Source of the DNA: Imbricaverruca yamaguchii | Taxonomy: Eukaryota; Arthropoda; Thecostraca; Neoverrucidae | Reading direction: 5' to 3' | DNA: 64,000 nucleotides | Assembly: GCA_034440575.1 (NCBI GenBank) | Contig: JAOTOL010001662.1 | Coordinates: 3,933,501-3,997,500, forward strand | Shown here: positions 20,870 to 33,170 of the stretch, in pieces | How the letters are laid out: every line of letters starts with the position of its first letter | How positions within the stretch are numbered: the stretch's first letter is position 1 | Notes under the pieces: generated by a model | Database searches by the model: none | What the model was told of the DNA's origin: nothing | What the model saw: only the letters and a program-made list of their open reading frames with translations | Program-made: the position numbers and the translations under genes

Positions 20870-21790
20870 AGTAAACACCACCATGGTTCGCGGCGTGCTC
20901 GGCGAGTAGGATCGCCTGCCTTTCTGACCTCTCCTTAAAGATGGGATACGTTTGGAAGAGTTGTGTAGCTATGACATAGGATGGTGTATTACAAATCAGT
21001 AAACATGTTTTCCTTTCATCTATGCATGTGATGGAACCATCTCCATTGCGCCTTTGGTTGCCAAATGCTTAATGCAATGTTTTCTGTATAGCAGCACCGA
21101 GTAATAGCAACAAGCATTGATACGGCAAGCGTGCCAGTCCTTAAGCTTCTAAAAGTAGGTGGCCCGCGCAGTAACCGACAATGGTATGACCTCGGGAAAG
21201 CGTTGCTTTGTCTCTACGATGAGGTGGTGAGGGAGTCGGTGAGTGGGTTTGACAGGAGCACGACAGCAATGTGAAGAGCAGAAGCTGAACCTTCGAGCAG
21301 CTGGACTGAGCATGTTATGAAATGTGGACCATTAGGAGCAGTTTACCTACATTTCCGATGCATCCACGATATTTCGCAGAGAAACCCAATTGCGGAAATA
21401 GTGCCACCAGTTTCGGCTTACACACATTGAAGAAGCCGCATTCTCTTCAGTCGAAATTGTCTGCATTGCACCTGAATTGGGTATACCAATCTCTGTTGAA
21501 TATCGTATACCAATATAAAACGCATGCGCAATTATGCCGAACTTAGCATAGATTCTCCGGTGTGTCCAGGCCCGCTTTTCTCGCATTCATCCCTCTCGGT
21601 TTGTCATGCACGGAACCTCCAACACTTCGCTGGACGGCACCTAACTACGGGCGTCTGGCAGCTGACACTGTCACTGATGATGCTGCCCGGCGTCGGGCAC
21701 GTGGACCGCGTGGTGTCATCGTGTAACACGCGTCTAGTGTCTGGCCAGCCACCACTAAATCAGAACCGACTGCACCGCCACCGAATACAT
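20870..21790. other. Unique sequence, no gene recognised
   Basis: A GTATACCAAT motif occurs twice near 21480-21515. Nothing else stands out. Confidence 0.45.
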
Positions 21791-22460
21791 TCATCACCGC
21801 CGAGATCCATCAGCGCCGAGATCCATCAGCGCCGAGATCCATCAGCGCCGAGATCCATCAGCGCCGAGATCCATCAGCGCCGAGATCCATCAGCGCCGAG
21901 ATCCATCAGCGCCGAGATCCATCAGCGCCAAGGTCCATTAGCGTGCCAAGGTCCATCAGCGCCGTGTTCCATCAGCGCCGAGGTCCATCAGCGTCGAGAT
22001 CCATCAGCGCCAAGGTCCATCAGCTCCGAGGTCCATCAGCGTTGTGTTCAATCAGCACCGTGATCCATCAGCGCCGAGATCCATCAGCGCCGAGATCGAT
22101 CCGCGCCAAGCTCCATCAGTCCCACCGAGATCCATCAGCGCGGAGATCCATCAGCTCCACCGAGATCCATTAGCTCCACCGAGATTCATCAGCGCCGAGA
22201 TCGGTCAGCGCCGAGATCCATCAGTGCTGATATCCGTCAGCGCCGAGGTCAATCAGCACTGTGTTCCATTGACGCCGAGATCCATCAACTCCACCGATAG
22301 CTGTCAGCGCCGAGATCCATCAGCGTCGAAATCCATCAACGCCAATATTTATCAGCGTCGAGATGTATTGGTGCCGAGATCCACCAGCTTTACCGATATC
22401 CATCAGCGCCGGGATTCATCGGCGCCGAGATCCCTCATGGCCGAGATCCATCAGCGTTGG
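21791..22460. repeat. 16-bp minisatellite grading into decay
   Basis: The unit GCCGAGATCCATCAGC is perfect for about eight copies (21800-21925) and becomes progressively diverged, with inserted bases, to 22460. The gradient suggests recent expansion at the left end of an older array. Confidence 0.95.
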
Positions 22461-23121
22461 ACAGGTACCGACGTGTAGCTCCGCCATCAAGCCCTTTCTG
22501 TGAGCAAACAATGCCCGAAACGCCAAAACTATGGGGAAAACCGTCAAATATCTAGATTAAAAGAGTAAGATATAAATACGAGTTCAAGAAACTTCGACTA
22601 GACACACTGCGGGTAGAATATCATGGTTTAAAAAAGAGCATAGCGGTCCGACCGGGCCGGGTTGTTGAGATGAACGTTTGTACCACGGGAACAGACTCTA
22701 TGGGGCTTCATCCTCTCTCGTAATCAAGTATGTGACATAATCGATTGCTGGGCAGCAAGGCGACCAGAAGCATACACATTAATCCTGGGATTCCCGTCGT
22801 GCCAATAACATATGCATGATATCGTGCCCCCTATCCCCCCACACACAACAAACAACTCCTGTGCAGGCATGTTTACGCATTCTAGAATATGCCTCGCGAG
22901 ATGTGAGCTCGTCAGCTTGCGTTTTCCTTTTCACCGGAAGCCCTCGACATAATACAACTCCTGTTGTCTCTCTGTCTGCTACTCTCAAAATATGAATAAT
23001 ATAATATCTGAGTTTTACGCTTCTTGACGTCGAGGGCACCCTAGGCTACACCATGCATGATAACGATGCATACAGGGAGTTTCCGTTAGTGGTCAGGTTT
23101 ACATCGCGACAGGAGAGAATC
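22461..23121. other. Unique sequence, no gene recognised
   Basis: Short ORFs only. No motif or repeat was recognised. Confidence 0.45.
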
Positions 23122-23156
23122 CTAGCTGCCTGCAGTGGCTAGATACACTAGATTTG

Positions 23157-23684
23157 GTATTGGAGTAGAAGGTGGGGCAACATGGTTAGGTACTGTAGTG
23201 GAAGGTGGGGCAACACGGTCAGGCACTGGAGTGGAAGGTGGGGCAACACGGTCAGGTACTGGAGTGGAAGGTGGGGCAACACGGCCAGGTACTGTAGTGG
23301 AAGGTGGGGCAACACGGTCAGGCACTGGAGTGGAAGGTGGGGCAACACGGCCAGGTACTGTAGTGGAAGGTGGGGCAACACGGTCAGGCACTGGAGTGGA
23401 AGGTGGGGCAACACGGTCAGGTACTGGAGTGGAAGGTGGGGCAACACGGTCAGGTACTGGAGTGGAAGGTGGGGCAACACGGCCAGGTACTGGAGTGGAA
23501 GGTGGGGCAACACGGTCAGGTACTGGAGTGGAAGGTGGGGCAACACGGTCAGGTACTGGAGTGGAAGGTGGGGCAACACGGTCAGGTACTGGAGTGGAAG
23601 GTGGGGCAACACGGTCAGGTACTGGAGTGGGAGGTGGGGCAACACGGTCAGGTACTGGAGTGGAAGGTGGGGCAACACGGTCAG
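23157..23684. repeat. 33-bp minisatellite, about 16 copies
   Basis: Units of GTACTGGAGTGGAAGGTGGG plus GCAACACGGTCAG differ mainly at two alternating positions (GTACTG/GCACTG and GGTCAG/GGCCAG). The combinations recur in a non-random order, suggesting multi-unit duplications. Confidence 0.95.
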
Positions 23685-23732
23685 GTAGGGTTAGTCGGTC
23701 AGGTAGGGTTAGACGGCCAGGTAGGGTTAGTC
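23679..23732. repeat. 18-bp repeat, three copies
   Basis: GGTCAGGTAGGGTTAGTC occurs at 23679, 23697 and 23715 with one or two changes, directly abutting the 33-bp array and sharing its GGTCAGGTA start. It probably derives from that unit. Confidence 0.9.
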
Positions 23733-24832
23733 GGGCAGCCTTAATTTCAGCTAATCTATCCGCAACATTTATGTTAAGCACCACTTCCAAACCGGCCTCA
23801 AGGACCACTTCAACTGGCATAGATTGTGAAATATGTCTTCTTCGTTGTTTTGATGTTTGTTTTTTATCGACGCCCGAGTCGTTTGGCTTTCATTTGTGTT
23901 CACTTTCACTTTCACTTTCACTAATATTTGTCTGAGGTAGACATATTCTTCCAAAATACTTGACAGAGCCACGACTTACATGATACGCATATTCTATTCC
24001 GGAAGCTGTTATCAAAGAAGTGATAAAATGGTTGCTGTTTTTAAACGATATATTGCTGAATATGTTGCTGATGGAGTCAGACGGACACCGCACACTGAAG
24101 ATGGCCTTCCTGCCCGCGCCGTGTGCATCCTGTCAAAGCGAGCGTTGGCGACGATCTCCTCCTCGAGATCGCTGTCATTTGCCCGTTGTGTCCGCCTGTA
24201 AATATCCGTCTGACTCTATCTGTTATAAACACGATAGATCCGAAATAGCTTCTCTTTTAAAGCTTATTTTGTGGTTTTGTATAAGGATCTCCAAAAACAT
24301 ATAATTTGGCCGTATTAGGGAAAATGATTCGTGTTGGCGATAAGCGAGATACCGGATATAAATATGAAATCATTGTTTAGTTACGGGCCAAGGAGTGGTA
24401 GGGTGTTCACCTGACACATTGCATTCCTCTATCCATACACAGCCGTTCCTCGAGGTGCTGCTATCACGAAACATGTGTTACTAATTGTGTTACTGCGAGT
24501 ATTGCTTGCACGCCCTTGCATGTCCATGAGTGATATTCACTGCAAAGTCGAATGGGTCAAATATTTTCAGCTCTTCACCGAATAGCAGCGGTTGTATAGT
24601 GGAATTTAAGGCATATAAAAATAGCGGTAGAACGTAGAAATAACTGCCGGCGAGCTGTTGTCACCCGCCATCGTGATGCTACTTCATCCGTTGTTGCGCC
24701 ACTGTTCAGGCCCCGAGGCGGCGCGCAGGGGTGCCGCCACGCCCGTCTGTGTGTCAAAACCGCACCAGGTCTGTGATCGGATTAGCCGGTGGCGGCAGCG
24801 CGGTCGACCGCCGGTGGTAAACTATAAAAGAA

Positions 24833-24839
24833 GCCGGTC
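24833..24839 (+). promoter_or_regulatory. TATA-box candidate
   Basis: ACTATAAAAGAAG sits in an abrupt AT interruption of GC-rich sequence. This is a good polymerase II TATA context, but no gene is assigned downstream. Confidence 0.3.
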
Positions 24840-25044
24840 GCCGGGCCGTGCCTTGTTTACAGGCGCAGCCGGACCCGTGCGCCGACTGTCGAGAGCCGGC
24901 CGGCGAGCCCGGGTCTCGCGAGCCTTACTTGTTCCGGCGGCGGACTTGCGGTCGGACTGTGGAAGTGCGCCGCAGAGGTTCGCCAGTCGACAAATCAAAT
25001 AGTTTGCCCGGCCGCTGAGTGAGAAGTGACCGGCTGGTAAAAGT

Positions 25045-25051
25045 TATAAAA
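25045..25051 (+). promoter_or_regulatory. TATA-box candidate
   Basis: GTTATAAAAGCGTG is followed about 20-25 bp later by TCTCAATC, a loose initiator-like match. It could drive the region after 25080, where a 108-codon ORF without recognised motif begins at 25097. Confidence 0.3.
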
Positions 25052-25079
25052 GCGTGCTTCTCAATCTACACGCAGCAAT

Positions 25080-26029
25080 AGCCGAGACTGAATCTCTTGA
25101 TCGGCTCGCCAGAGTTGTCAAGGTTGCATTTCAAGAAGCATCCTAAAGAACAGATAGATGATTTTTCAACTGAAATACGCTTGGCATACCAATTTACAAG
25201 CAAAATACCTAAAGGTAGAGCATGCCCTATGTATTGGCGCAATGCGTGCCAATGGCGTCAGCTTAAGTTGACCCGAACCCAAGACCACATCGCATCTTCC
25301 CCTGCTATGTTGCAAGATATCCGAGCATCTGGCGCAAAAAATGGATCGGAAGGTCAGTCAGTGGATTTTAATGTCCATCCCATTTCAGAGGAGCATTCAG
25401 AGGGAAGGTACACCTTTAGTTGACTCCACGATAATGCACACACGGCATAATTATTGCATCACAGATTAAAGGGCAGAGGTGCAAGCAATGGGCGAGGGCC
25501 AGCCTCATCCTTATTATAAACATAAATATAACAATAGCTTGTGTGATTTGCATCACGGAAGACCAAACTTGTCAGCTCGCTTCGCGCGCAAACAGTGGTA
25601 TCAATACAAAAAATGCCCCCCTCTTCCTCTCTAGGCTTCGCTCATACTCAAAGGGGAGGTTGACGATCACTTCCTTTGGCATCCCCCGAAAAGTCATCTA
25701 AAGAACCTCTGAATGCGACTCAGTGAAGATGTACCTAATGAACTAGAAATTACTCCACATTCCTCTCACTGCAATAATGACAGCGAATGTCAGCATTGAC
25801 TTCATTGTCCTAGCCCCATTCAGGTCATGTCCGGGAATGAACTCAATGGGAGTTCTTTTAAGGAATCGGCAAACTCACCGAGCCAATTAATAGTCCCCAT
25901 TGAGGCCCTTTGGGAGGCTCCCACAGAGTTTTCTTCGGATGAAGCACATGGAATCTACAGAGGTCCATTTGGGGTTGCGTGGCAGAACAAAAATCAGTCA
26001 CTTTTCATGCAAGATGGATGCAATTGCAA
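25080..26029. other. Unique sequence, no gene recognised
   Basis: A 108-codon forward ORF (25097-25423) lacks any recognised motif. Nothing else was seen. Confidence 0.4.
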
Positions 26030-26180
26030 TGTAATAAGGACGGACAGGTAGAGGACAGATGAAATAAGGATGGACAACTGCAATACAGATGGGATGAACA
26101 AGTATAATGCAGATGGAATAAGGATGAACAGGTAAAATACGGATGGAGCAAGGATGGACAAGTAGAATCACATGGAATAT
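26030..26180. repeat. Degenerate ~33-bp repeat
   Basis: AATAAGGATGGACAAG, GATGGGATGAACAAG and GGAATAAGGATGAACAGG recur at about 30-35 bp with GTA(A/G)AAT(A/C)-like linkers. Strongly diverged. Confidence 0.65.
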
Positions 26181-27189
26181 GTCGTATGCAACATGAGCTT
26201 CGAGTTTGATGGTTCTGGTCAATACGACAACCACTGGATGAATGGGAAGATAATATTCGGTGATCGGGGGTAATCACAAATATTAAGGACCATAAGGAAC
26301 AATTAAGATGCCCTTTGTCAAGGGTCTCTCGCCGGCGACCTATGTAAGCTGCGCCTTGTTGGAAATTGTGTGCGTTGTCCCGACTCCTGGCGGTAGGCTA
26401 TGCTATGCACCGGGCGCCTGGAATGTCAGCCAGCTACTGGACCCGCCGTTCTGCCACAGAGAAAGTGAAGACGCCGCGAAGTCGCCCCTGACCGGCAGAA
26501 CACGTGTCAGCGCACTACCCAGTCAGTGCGCCTACTACAGGTCACTGGTTACTGGCACAGGCTACTGGCACAGGTTACTGGCACATCCACCCGGCCGGCT
26601 GGTACACACCCCGCCGGTCATGTGCTCCGGTGAGGTGAGGCATCGGCCAGCCAATCCAGCAGACTGCCGCGTCTGGCCAGTGCAGTGCATTCGCTCCAGC
26701 GAGCTGGAAACGAGCTCAGACGGCTGCGCTGGTTTCAATCAGCCGAAGACGCACCACGTGACTACGATTACGGTGAAAACGCCGCGTGAGATTGTGTTCA
26801 CGATGAGGTATTTGTGCAGTTGGCTCTCTAATCTGTTAATTGCATTTAGAACACAGCCCATAAATGTTGAAATGCTCCACTGGCCCGGCCTGGAGGCGGT
26901 CCAACACAACACATGCCCATCAGATTATGCTCAGCACGGCGTGTGGGTGGTGTCCAAGTAAACCTGGTTCGGGACTTGTCTAGTGTACAAGTTTGTCTCG
27001 AAAAGCTTCACTGCCAGCTGGCAGGGATCCCAAGCTGAGGCTCTGGCTCAACGTGCTCTGTCCCGTCACCACCGACTCAGTCCTGTCCTGTCACATTGAT
27101 CACGACATTTATCAGCTAATTAACTGACGTATGTAAATGACAGAGGTTAGTGAGCGTAGGGCGGAGGGGAGGTGAGGTGTGCTGTATTG
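26181..27189. other. Unique region, unrecognised 217-codon ORF
   Basis: A forward ORF spans 26308-26961. It includes a small internal repeat (CTACTGGCACAGG) and is moderately GC-rich. No conserved motif, signal peptide or splice context was identified, so I do not call it a gene. Confidence 0.3.
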
Positions 27190-27445
27190 TCGGAGAGGTG
27201 CATGTGAGGGTGTCGGAATGTCAGGGGATGTAGGAAAGAGTGTCGGATAGTCAGGGTGCACAGGTCGGGGGTGTCAGATAGTCAGGGAAGCACAGATGGG
27301 GTGCTTGGTGGTCAGATGAGCGTAACAGGAGTGCTGGATGTTTGGTGGAGCGTGGGTCAGGGCGGTCGAAGGAGTGCACGTCAGGGGTGGTGTGCCGGAT
27401 GGTCATAGGAGTGCAGATGATAAGTGTTGGGTGCCTGATCCGCCC
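27190..27445. repeat. Degenerate ~30-33-bp repeat
   Basis: GTGTCGGATAGTCAGGGTGC, GTGTCAGATAGTCAGGGAAG and GTGCTTGGTGGTCAGATGAG recur with heavy drift. An old minisatellite next to the decayed arrays that follow. Confidence 0.65.
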
Positions 27446-27639
27446 TAAGCAGCCCGGATTGTCTATCATTCGTAACGGCGTCTAGGAATACACCTCTATG
27501 TGAGGTTAAATATCAGGCTCTCACCTTAATTGCGCGGATTCTGCTACTCGCTGGATGCTCAACTGTCAGACCGTGACGGATCAGCAGCGTCCTGGAATTC
27601 ACCTTTCGTAGAGTGGAGGGTAACAGACAATGAGATCAA

Positions 27640-28480
27640 AAGTACTCATGACGTCAACACAGCCTGAAAGAGGGCGGCACTATCCGGAAATGCATAGGAC
27701 AAAAAGGTGAGCAAGGAGCCCGACGGGACAGAAGATGATGCTGTCAAGGAGAATCCAAGGCTGACAACGAGGCCCCCAGGAAATATAATCAGGTTCCTAT
27801 AAGAGACATAGAACAGAGATTGTGGGGAGGCCCCCGGGACCGAAAAGAGACCTCCAGGACGAAAAGAATGCCACCGAGACGGGCAAGAAGCCACCCAGGG
27901 TAACACGAGAAGGCTTCCGATGGGTGGCAATATATTCTTAATTTGGAAAACGAGGCCCAAAATATGGAAAAAAGGACCCTACGATAAAAATAATGAAAAG
28001 AGATATTTATCCGGACGCAAGAGGGGGCCCCAAGACAGGTAAGAAGGTTCCCCTAGGAATGAGAGAGGGCCACTGAGATCAGGCAGATGAGGCCCACATT
28101 TTAGAAGACGAGTACCCTAGAAGAGAAGATTTAGGACTAGGACGCAAAAGCAACCTGCTAAGAGGATAATGAAGCTCCAAACACAGATGAGGAGGCCTCC
28201 AAGACGTGAAAGGAGTCCCACAATTTTAAAAAGGAGTCACTTAGGGCAGGGTAGGAGGCCCCATAAATCAAGAGAATGCTAAAAATTGGCACGGAAGCGC
28301 CCAGGATTGCAAAGGAGGCCTCAATACGGGAAGGGATGCCCCAGAAAATGAGAGGAGGCCCTAAGACCTAAAAAGAAAGTCAGGTGAGGTTTCGGAGACG
28401 CAAAAATAGGCACCAAAACGAGTAAAGTTTCACCAAGATGGAAAGGATGATACAGAGACATGGCAGGAGGCACCTAATTC
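27640..28480. repeat. Long decayed array of ~30-bp AGGAGGCCCC units
   Basis: Words such as GAGGCCCCCAGGA, GGAGGCCCCCGGGACC, GAGGGGGCCCCAAGACAGG and GAGGAGGCCCTAAGACC appear every 25-35 bp through about 840 bp. Each is followed by an A-rich linker. The individual units are too diverged to count reliably. Confidence 0.7.
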
Positions 28481-29949
28481 GGATGATTCGGATCCATTGA
28501 GTTCAACAATCCCCAAGAGTTCAACTGATGCAGTTGTATGTTGTTAGTTTCCTGGACAGCAATTCCGGAAATCACAATTCCGTTCACAGGTCAGAACATG
28601 TTTTTGATAGGTGTTGTTTCGAGATAAGTTTCAGAATTCTATGATGTTGGGCGCTAGATAGTGCTCCCTTCGGGCGGCATCTACATGTGCTGCATGTGCT
28701 ACATGTAGTGGCGTCGCTACGAAATTCTTCCGGGGGGCAAGATCGAAAGGGGGCCTCCTGCTCCCCGAAAAGGGGTCTCCATTGTGTTAGGGCCTCCTAT
28801 TGTTTTAGGCCCTTAGTATGGTTTGGGAATGGGATACATGATTTCATATTAATGTACTGTTTGTTCTTGGCATGGCGCATTAATTACTCAACACGCAAAA
28901 GCAATAATCATTATTTTTGGCTGAAAACTGGGACATACCAAGGTATAAATAAGTAATATTTGGATAAATACCTAAGTGTGAAAACCAACCAACGTCTCAA
29001 TGGTTTTTCGAACAGAAGAATATTCCCGCTGGCCTCTAGATTGCAGCGAGGCTGATGCTAAGCATATCTTTCAGATATGTCCTATTGATCAATCCATCGT
29101 TATGTCCTCCAAGAATAACTGAATATGCTAGATTCATCACTACTGTTATTTATTACCACCAGCTTGATGCCCTAAGCAAAGCTTAAGCGATCATTTATCA
29201 GTCCTTGGACGATAATTTCGCGAAGATGACAACAACAAGAAGTGGGTTACATTGGTTTTCCGATCGGAATCTTAGGGATTTGCGAATTTTTCTAACGTCT
29301 GGTGCGCGCTACAAGGCACCTGTCAAACACGTTAAAATAACAAATTCTTCGTGAATGCATTCACGCGCTGGGATTTCGACCGCAATTTTGTCAAAGGGGA
29401 CTTATCAAAATGAAACGATTAGTGATCAACTAAATTCTCCTGTTGAGGGGCCTAATCTACCACTATCTTTCCTGATTCGTCGGATTTCAACCCCAACTCC
29501 CCCACCAAATTCTACGGTTTTATGTTGGTATCCATTGACAAATCAACTCATGCTGTTGAAATTACACCCATACCACAACAGCCAGATCGGTATTCGAAAA
29601 TGTCAACCTGGAGCCCTCCAAAAAAAAGAAGGGATTCCCAAAAAATCAACATCAGGGTCGGTAAAATGGCTCTGGAGCACAGGACATATTACCAGATGCC
29701 TTTACAAATTGTGTACGCCGCCGAAAAAAACCGAATCTCGAAAAATCGAGATGGGATACAAATACATGGCGCCAAGGTCTCGAAATGTCGGGCCGGAATT
29801 CGGGCTTTTGAGAGGAAAAAAATCAGAAAGATCCATACAAATAGTATTGAGCTCAGAAAACTGGCGTTGGGTAACCGGAACCAAGCGCCTGGGAGTGATA
29901 AGTCAGGCTGGGACACAGCAAAAATCGCACCGAAGCCCCAAAACCGAAC

Positions 29950-30150
29950 GCCCACAAATGTGCGTTAGAAACCCCAAATAAACACAGCAGGACCTCAAGA
30001 GCACACCGGGGGCCGAAAATACAACTGACGCTCCGAAGCACACATTCTCCCAAAAAGCGACAGGGCCTCAAAACATGCGTTGCAGCCCTAAATTAGCATA
30101 CATGAAGCTCTGAAAAAATACACTGGAAGCTCTCAAGGCACGCAGGGACC
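29950..30150 (-). repeat. Decayed ~30-bp array, reverse orientation
   Basis: A-rich linkers alternate with AGGGCCTCAAA, GGGGGCCGAAAAT and CAGGACCTCAAG blocks. This is the complement of the GGGGCCCC/TTTT units at 30190-30480. Confidence 0.6.
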
Positions 30151-30189
30151 ATGCTAACTTGATGCACGTGTGGGCCTAGACGCCAATTT

Positions 30190-30480
30190 TGTGGAGATTC
30201 TACGGACTACCGATGGGAATTGTGGGTTCCGAGCGCGATATTTTGGGGGACAGATTCGAGGTTGTGGGAAGCGTTGTACTTAGCTGTTACCCAACGCGAT
30301 TTTGGCGGTTCCTATTGCAAGTTTTCGAGACTCGGAACGAGTTTTCGGGGGCCCGAAGTATTTATTTGGAGACCCCTGCGCGAATTCTGGTGGACCAATG
30401 CGAATATTGGTGGCCCCAGCGCGAGTTTTGGAGCCCCGGCACGATTCTTGGGAGCTTATGCCTCTCAGGATAGAGGGGCA
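30190..30480 (+). repeat. Decayed ~30-bp GGGCCCC/TTTT array
   Basis: Units such as GCGCGATATTTTGGGGGAC, GCGAGTTTTGGAGCCCC and GGCACGATTCTTGGGAGC repeat about every 30 bp. The order and several whole units match 63530-63720, so this is a dispersed family rather than one local array. Confidence 0.7.
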
Positions 30481-30692
30481 TTTGCCCTTTTTTGAAAGAA
30501 ATTTAATCCGAGTTGTTGCTGGGGTAGCTTTAAGAACCAGGGTTCTATTCCTAAGCAGAGCTTGTTGCGCGAACCCTATCCCCACCACCCGATCCATGAA
30601 TCCCAGTTTAACGGCAGAATTTTGATCGAAAGTTTAACGTGCACCGACACGGTCGCACGGTAGCTCGTCCCCCGGCCTTATCGGGCCGACAG

Positions 30693-31172
30693 CGTATCAT
30701 AACCTCCACAGTTCATAACCTCCACAGGTCACAACCTCCACAAATTCAACACATCGCAGCGGTCGTAACCTCCACAGGTCATAACCTCCACAGGTCATAA
30801 CCTCCACAAGTACGCATCGGTCATAACCTCCACAGGTCGTAACCTCCACAAGCCCGCAGCGGTCATAACCTCCACAGGTCGTAACCTCCACAACTCCGAA
30901 GCGGTCATAACCTCCACAGGTCATAACCTCCACAGGTCGTAATCCCCACAGGTTGCAACCTCCACAAGTACGAAGCGGTCATAACCTCCACAACTCAGCA
31001 GCGGTCGTAACCTCCACAGGTTGCAACCTCCACAGATTCAAGAACTTTTTTAATTTTCTAGAAGCATCACTTCAGATAGCTATCGCTAGGTAGCAGCACG
31101 GTCTACGTATTACACTAATGAGATTGAATACTGAATCATAGGTAACAATATTTATCGCCAGATGGCAGGATG
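30693..31172 (+). repeat. Left inverted terminus of foldback element
   Basis: Tandem (C/G)(A/G)TAACCTCCACAGGT units run to about 31036, with longer variants inserting AGTACGCATCGG-like spacers. A unique segment to about 31172 then matches the right terminus, ending near GATGGCAGGATG. Confidence 0.85.
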
Positions 31173-32559
31173 ATACAATTGAGTACGTGGTCTTTGCGTG
31201 CAGCTGTCCTATTGTTCGAGAGCTCGGTAGCCCGCGCATCGACGCGTGGGAAAGTAATGCGTTGCGCAGTGGCCGATGATCGTATAACATTCACACGATT
31301 TTCGCCTGCAATGCGTCGACGCGTGGGAAAATAATGCGACACGCAGTGGCGGATGATGGCAAGACATTTGCATGTTATCCGTCTGCAATATGCCATGCAA
31401 TGACCAGGCCATGAAATGCAACGATGCCTTTTCATGGCCTGGTCAGGCGTAGGAACGTCCTCAAAAGTGAGTGGGCCAGGGCGAACAGCAGGGACGCATC
31501 AAGTAATTTCGCAAAATACCATGGTTGAGCACTTTTGGGTCGATAACCCGATAATTTTAATTGTAAACACACAACTTTTACCACTAGGATGGGGACCGTT
31601 AAAGAACATCCGTTGTTCACTGATGTTCATGGGGAGAAAGAATAGACCGCCAGTCCAACTTATCCCGTAAACGAACATTTTGAAATGGCCAAAAGCTGCA
31701 GGGGGTCATTATGAGTTCACCGATCTATGCTTTTGCACAATTCAGATTGTTGTTCATTGAGTTGAGTTTTTCCCCTTAGACATTCTTCACACGTTCATAT
31801 TTTCATGACATGTTACTTGAATGTGAAGGTGAGAAAGGGTTTGATTTGATTAAGATTGCCAGATATTGCCATACTTAGTACTTATTGGCCCACAGACGTT
31901 TCTAAGGCAGTGTTCACCTTACAAGTTTGCACTGGCTGCTAGTAAGAACGAAACCTACTTGCTGGCCGATGAAGAAATTATCATGATTATTGTTGGAGAT
32001 GATGAGAAAAGGAAAGACGGGTGATCGCTGGTTGAAGATGCTTTGATCCGGTTTGTGGGAGGCCATGATTTGCAAGCTGACAGAATGGGGAAAAGAAAAG
32101 CTCTATAAATAATAACATTTGGTATTGTGTTCGTCCTCAGGGCCTCATCAGTCACCTCAAACATTTGTGCAGTGCACATCGTGCACTTTATAATATTTGT
32201 CACTTGAAAGGAAATGCTACAACTGCATCACGTAACACCCGGCTGAAGCGGAATGAAAGCGCATATGTTGAGGACCAACAAAGCAGTGCAAAACAGCTGA
32301 TAGGTGACAACACACGACACCTCATAAAGTCATAACGTGTTCAGACTTAGGGCCGCAAGGGCCCATCCTGAATTCACTTCGATGACTCTCCTTCCCACGT
32401 TTTCTAGTGGCTAAGAAATCCGGATAACCGCTTAGCTTTGACGCACCTCATTTCTGATTAAATAACAACGCTTCCAGATTGGGTACCGAACTGAGAGTCC
32501 AGTTAGGTGTTCTTTTCCTTTCCGATTTTCTTTGTCTTCGGATGTGTTTTAAGGCACCA

Positions 32560-33170
32560 GCAATTTTTTGCTTGGGGCTCGACACGTTGCGAGCAATTTA
32601 TGCGATACCGGATTTTTAAACAAAAGTAAAGTTTTGTTACTTATTTTTGTGTACCGACGATAATTTGTAAGCATCGGTGCGTTTTCGTGGGCCCCGCAGT
32701 GTTCATTTAGTGCACTGTCTTTTCATTCCTTTTCTAGGACCATGTCGATTTTTTAGGGACCTAGCCTGTTTTTGAGGCCCTATGTTGTATCAAACCCCGC
32801 TGTGCTTTGAGGGACCGTTGTGTCTTGATTTTTAGCTCCGGTGTGTATACTTAGAGCAGCAGAATGTCTTAAGGCAATGCCGTTTTATTCCAGACTCGGA
32901 AAGCTTTGAAGCGCTCGGTGCATTTTCGTACTCAAGTTATGCTCTTTGAGTCCCGCTGTGGTTTTTCCTCATGTTTGTGGGACTTCGGCACAATATTAAG
33001 GGTCCGGTATAATTTCTTTGGATCCGGTCTCGACGTTTCTGGCCCAGTGGCGTGGTTCCGGGAGAATCGGACGTCACTTTTCTGGGCTTGACAGTTTTTA
33101 GTGACTGATTCTGAATTATGTAAAGTCCCAGCCAAGGCCTGATTTTTCAGGCCCTCGGCGACATTTCTGT
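32560..33170 (+). repeat. Decayed ~30-bp array inside the foldback element
   Basis: Words such as GCGTTTTCGTGGGCCCCGC, GATTTTTTAGGGACC and CTGTTTTTGAGGCCC repeat about every 30 bp. It is the same family as the arrays at 30190 and 35440. Its presence inside the foldback element shows the family was carried by, or spread into, different mobile units. Confidence 0.65.

Larger units (their letters stand above)
23122..24093 (-). pseudogene. Possible decayed reverse-strand gene with 11-residue repeats
   Basis: Read leftwards, the frame runs from ATG 24093-24091 to a stop at about 23890. It resumes in the same frame after that single TGA and stays open to 23122. The part just before the array (about 23880-23740) looks protein-like: an acidic SESESESE run, a basic KKQTSKQRRR stretch, then VLNINVADRLAEIKAARL. 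The array itself encodes about 17 copies of the 11-residue PPSTPVPDRVA. A possible 48-bp intron (GTAAGT...CCTCAG, reverse strand, about 23978-23931) lies upstream in a frame-neutral position. No family was recognised. The repeat-derived part proves nothing, because 33-bp arrays are open by construction. Low confidence. Confidence 0.25.
24094..25079. other. Unique region with two TATA-like motifs
   Basis: AT-rich to about 24640, then GC-rich. No protein-coding gene was recognised. Promoter motifs are listed separately. Confidence 0.4.

Noticed and set aside
20177..20938. 253-codon forward ORF
   Set aside because: It is the 26-bp array read through. The repeat length is not a multiple of 3, so no constant protein repeat results.
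23679..23732. Telomere-like AGGGTTAG repeats
   Set aside because: The true unit is 18 bp and continuous with the neighbouring minisatellite. There is no (TTAGG)n or (TTAGGG)n run. Short CCTAA words at 19098 and 61865 are likewise isolated.
26308..26961. 217-codon forward ORF as a gene
   Set aside because: No conserved motif, promoter or splice context. It contains a small internal repeat and is moderately GC-rich, so chance openness is plausible.
29355..29981. 208-codon forward ORF inside the hAT-like element as a transposase
   Set aside because: No hAT dimerisation or catalytic motif was seen. It overlaps decayed A-rich repeat sequence and several alternative frames are equally open.
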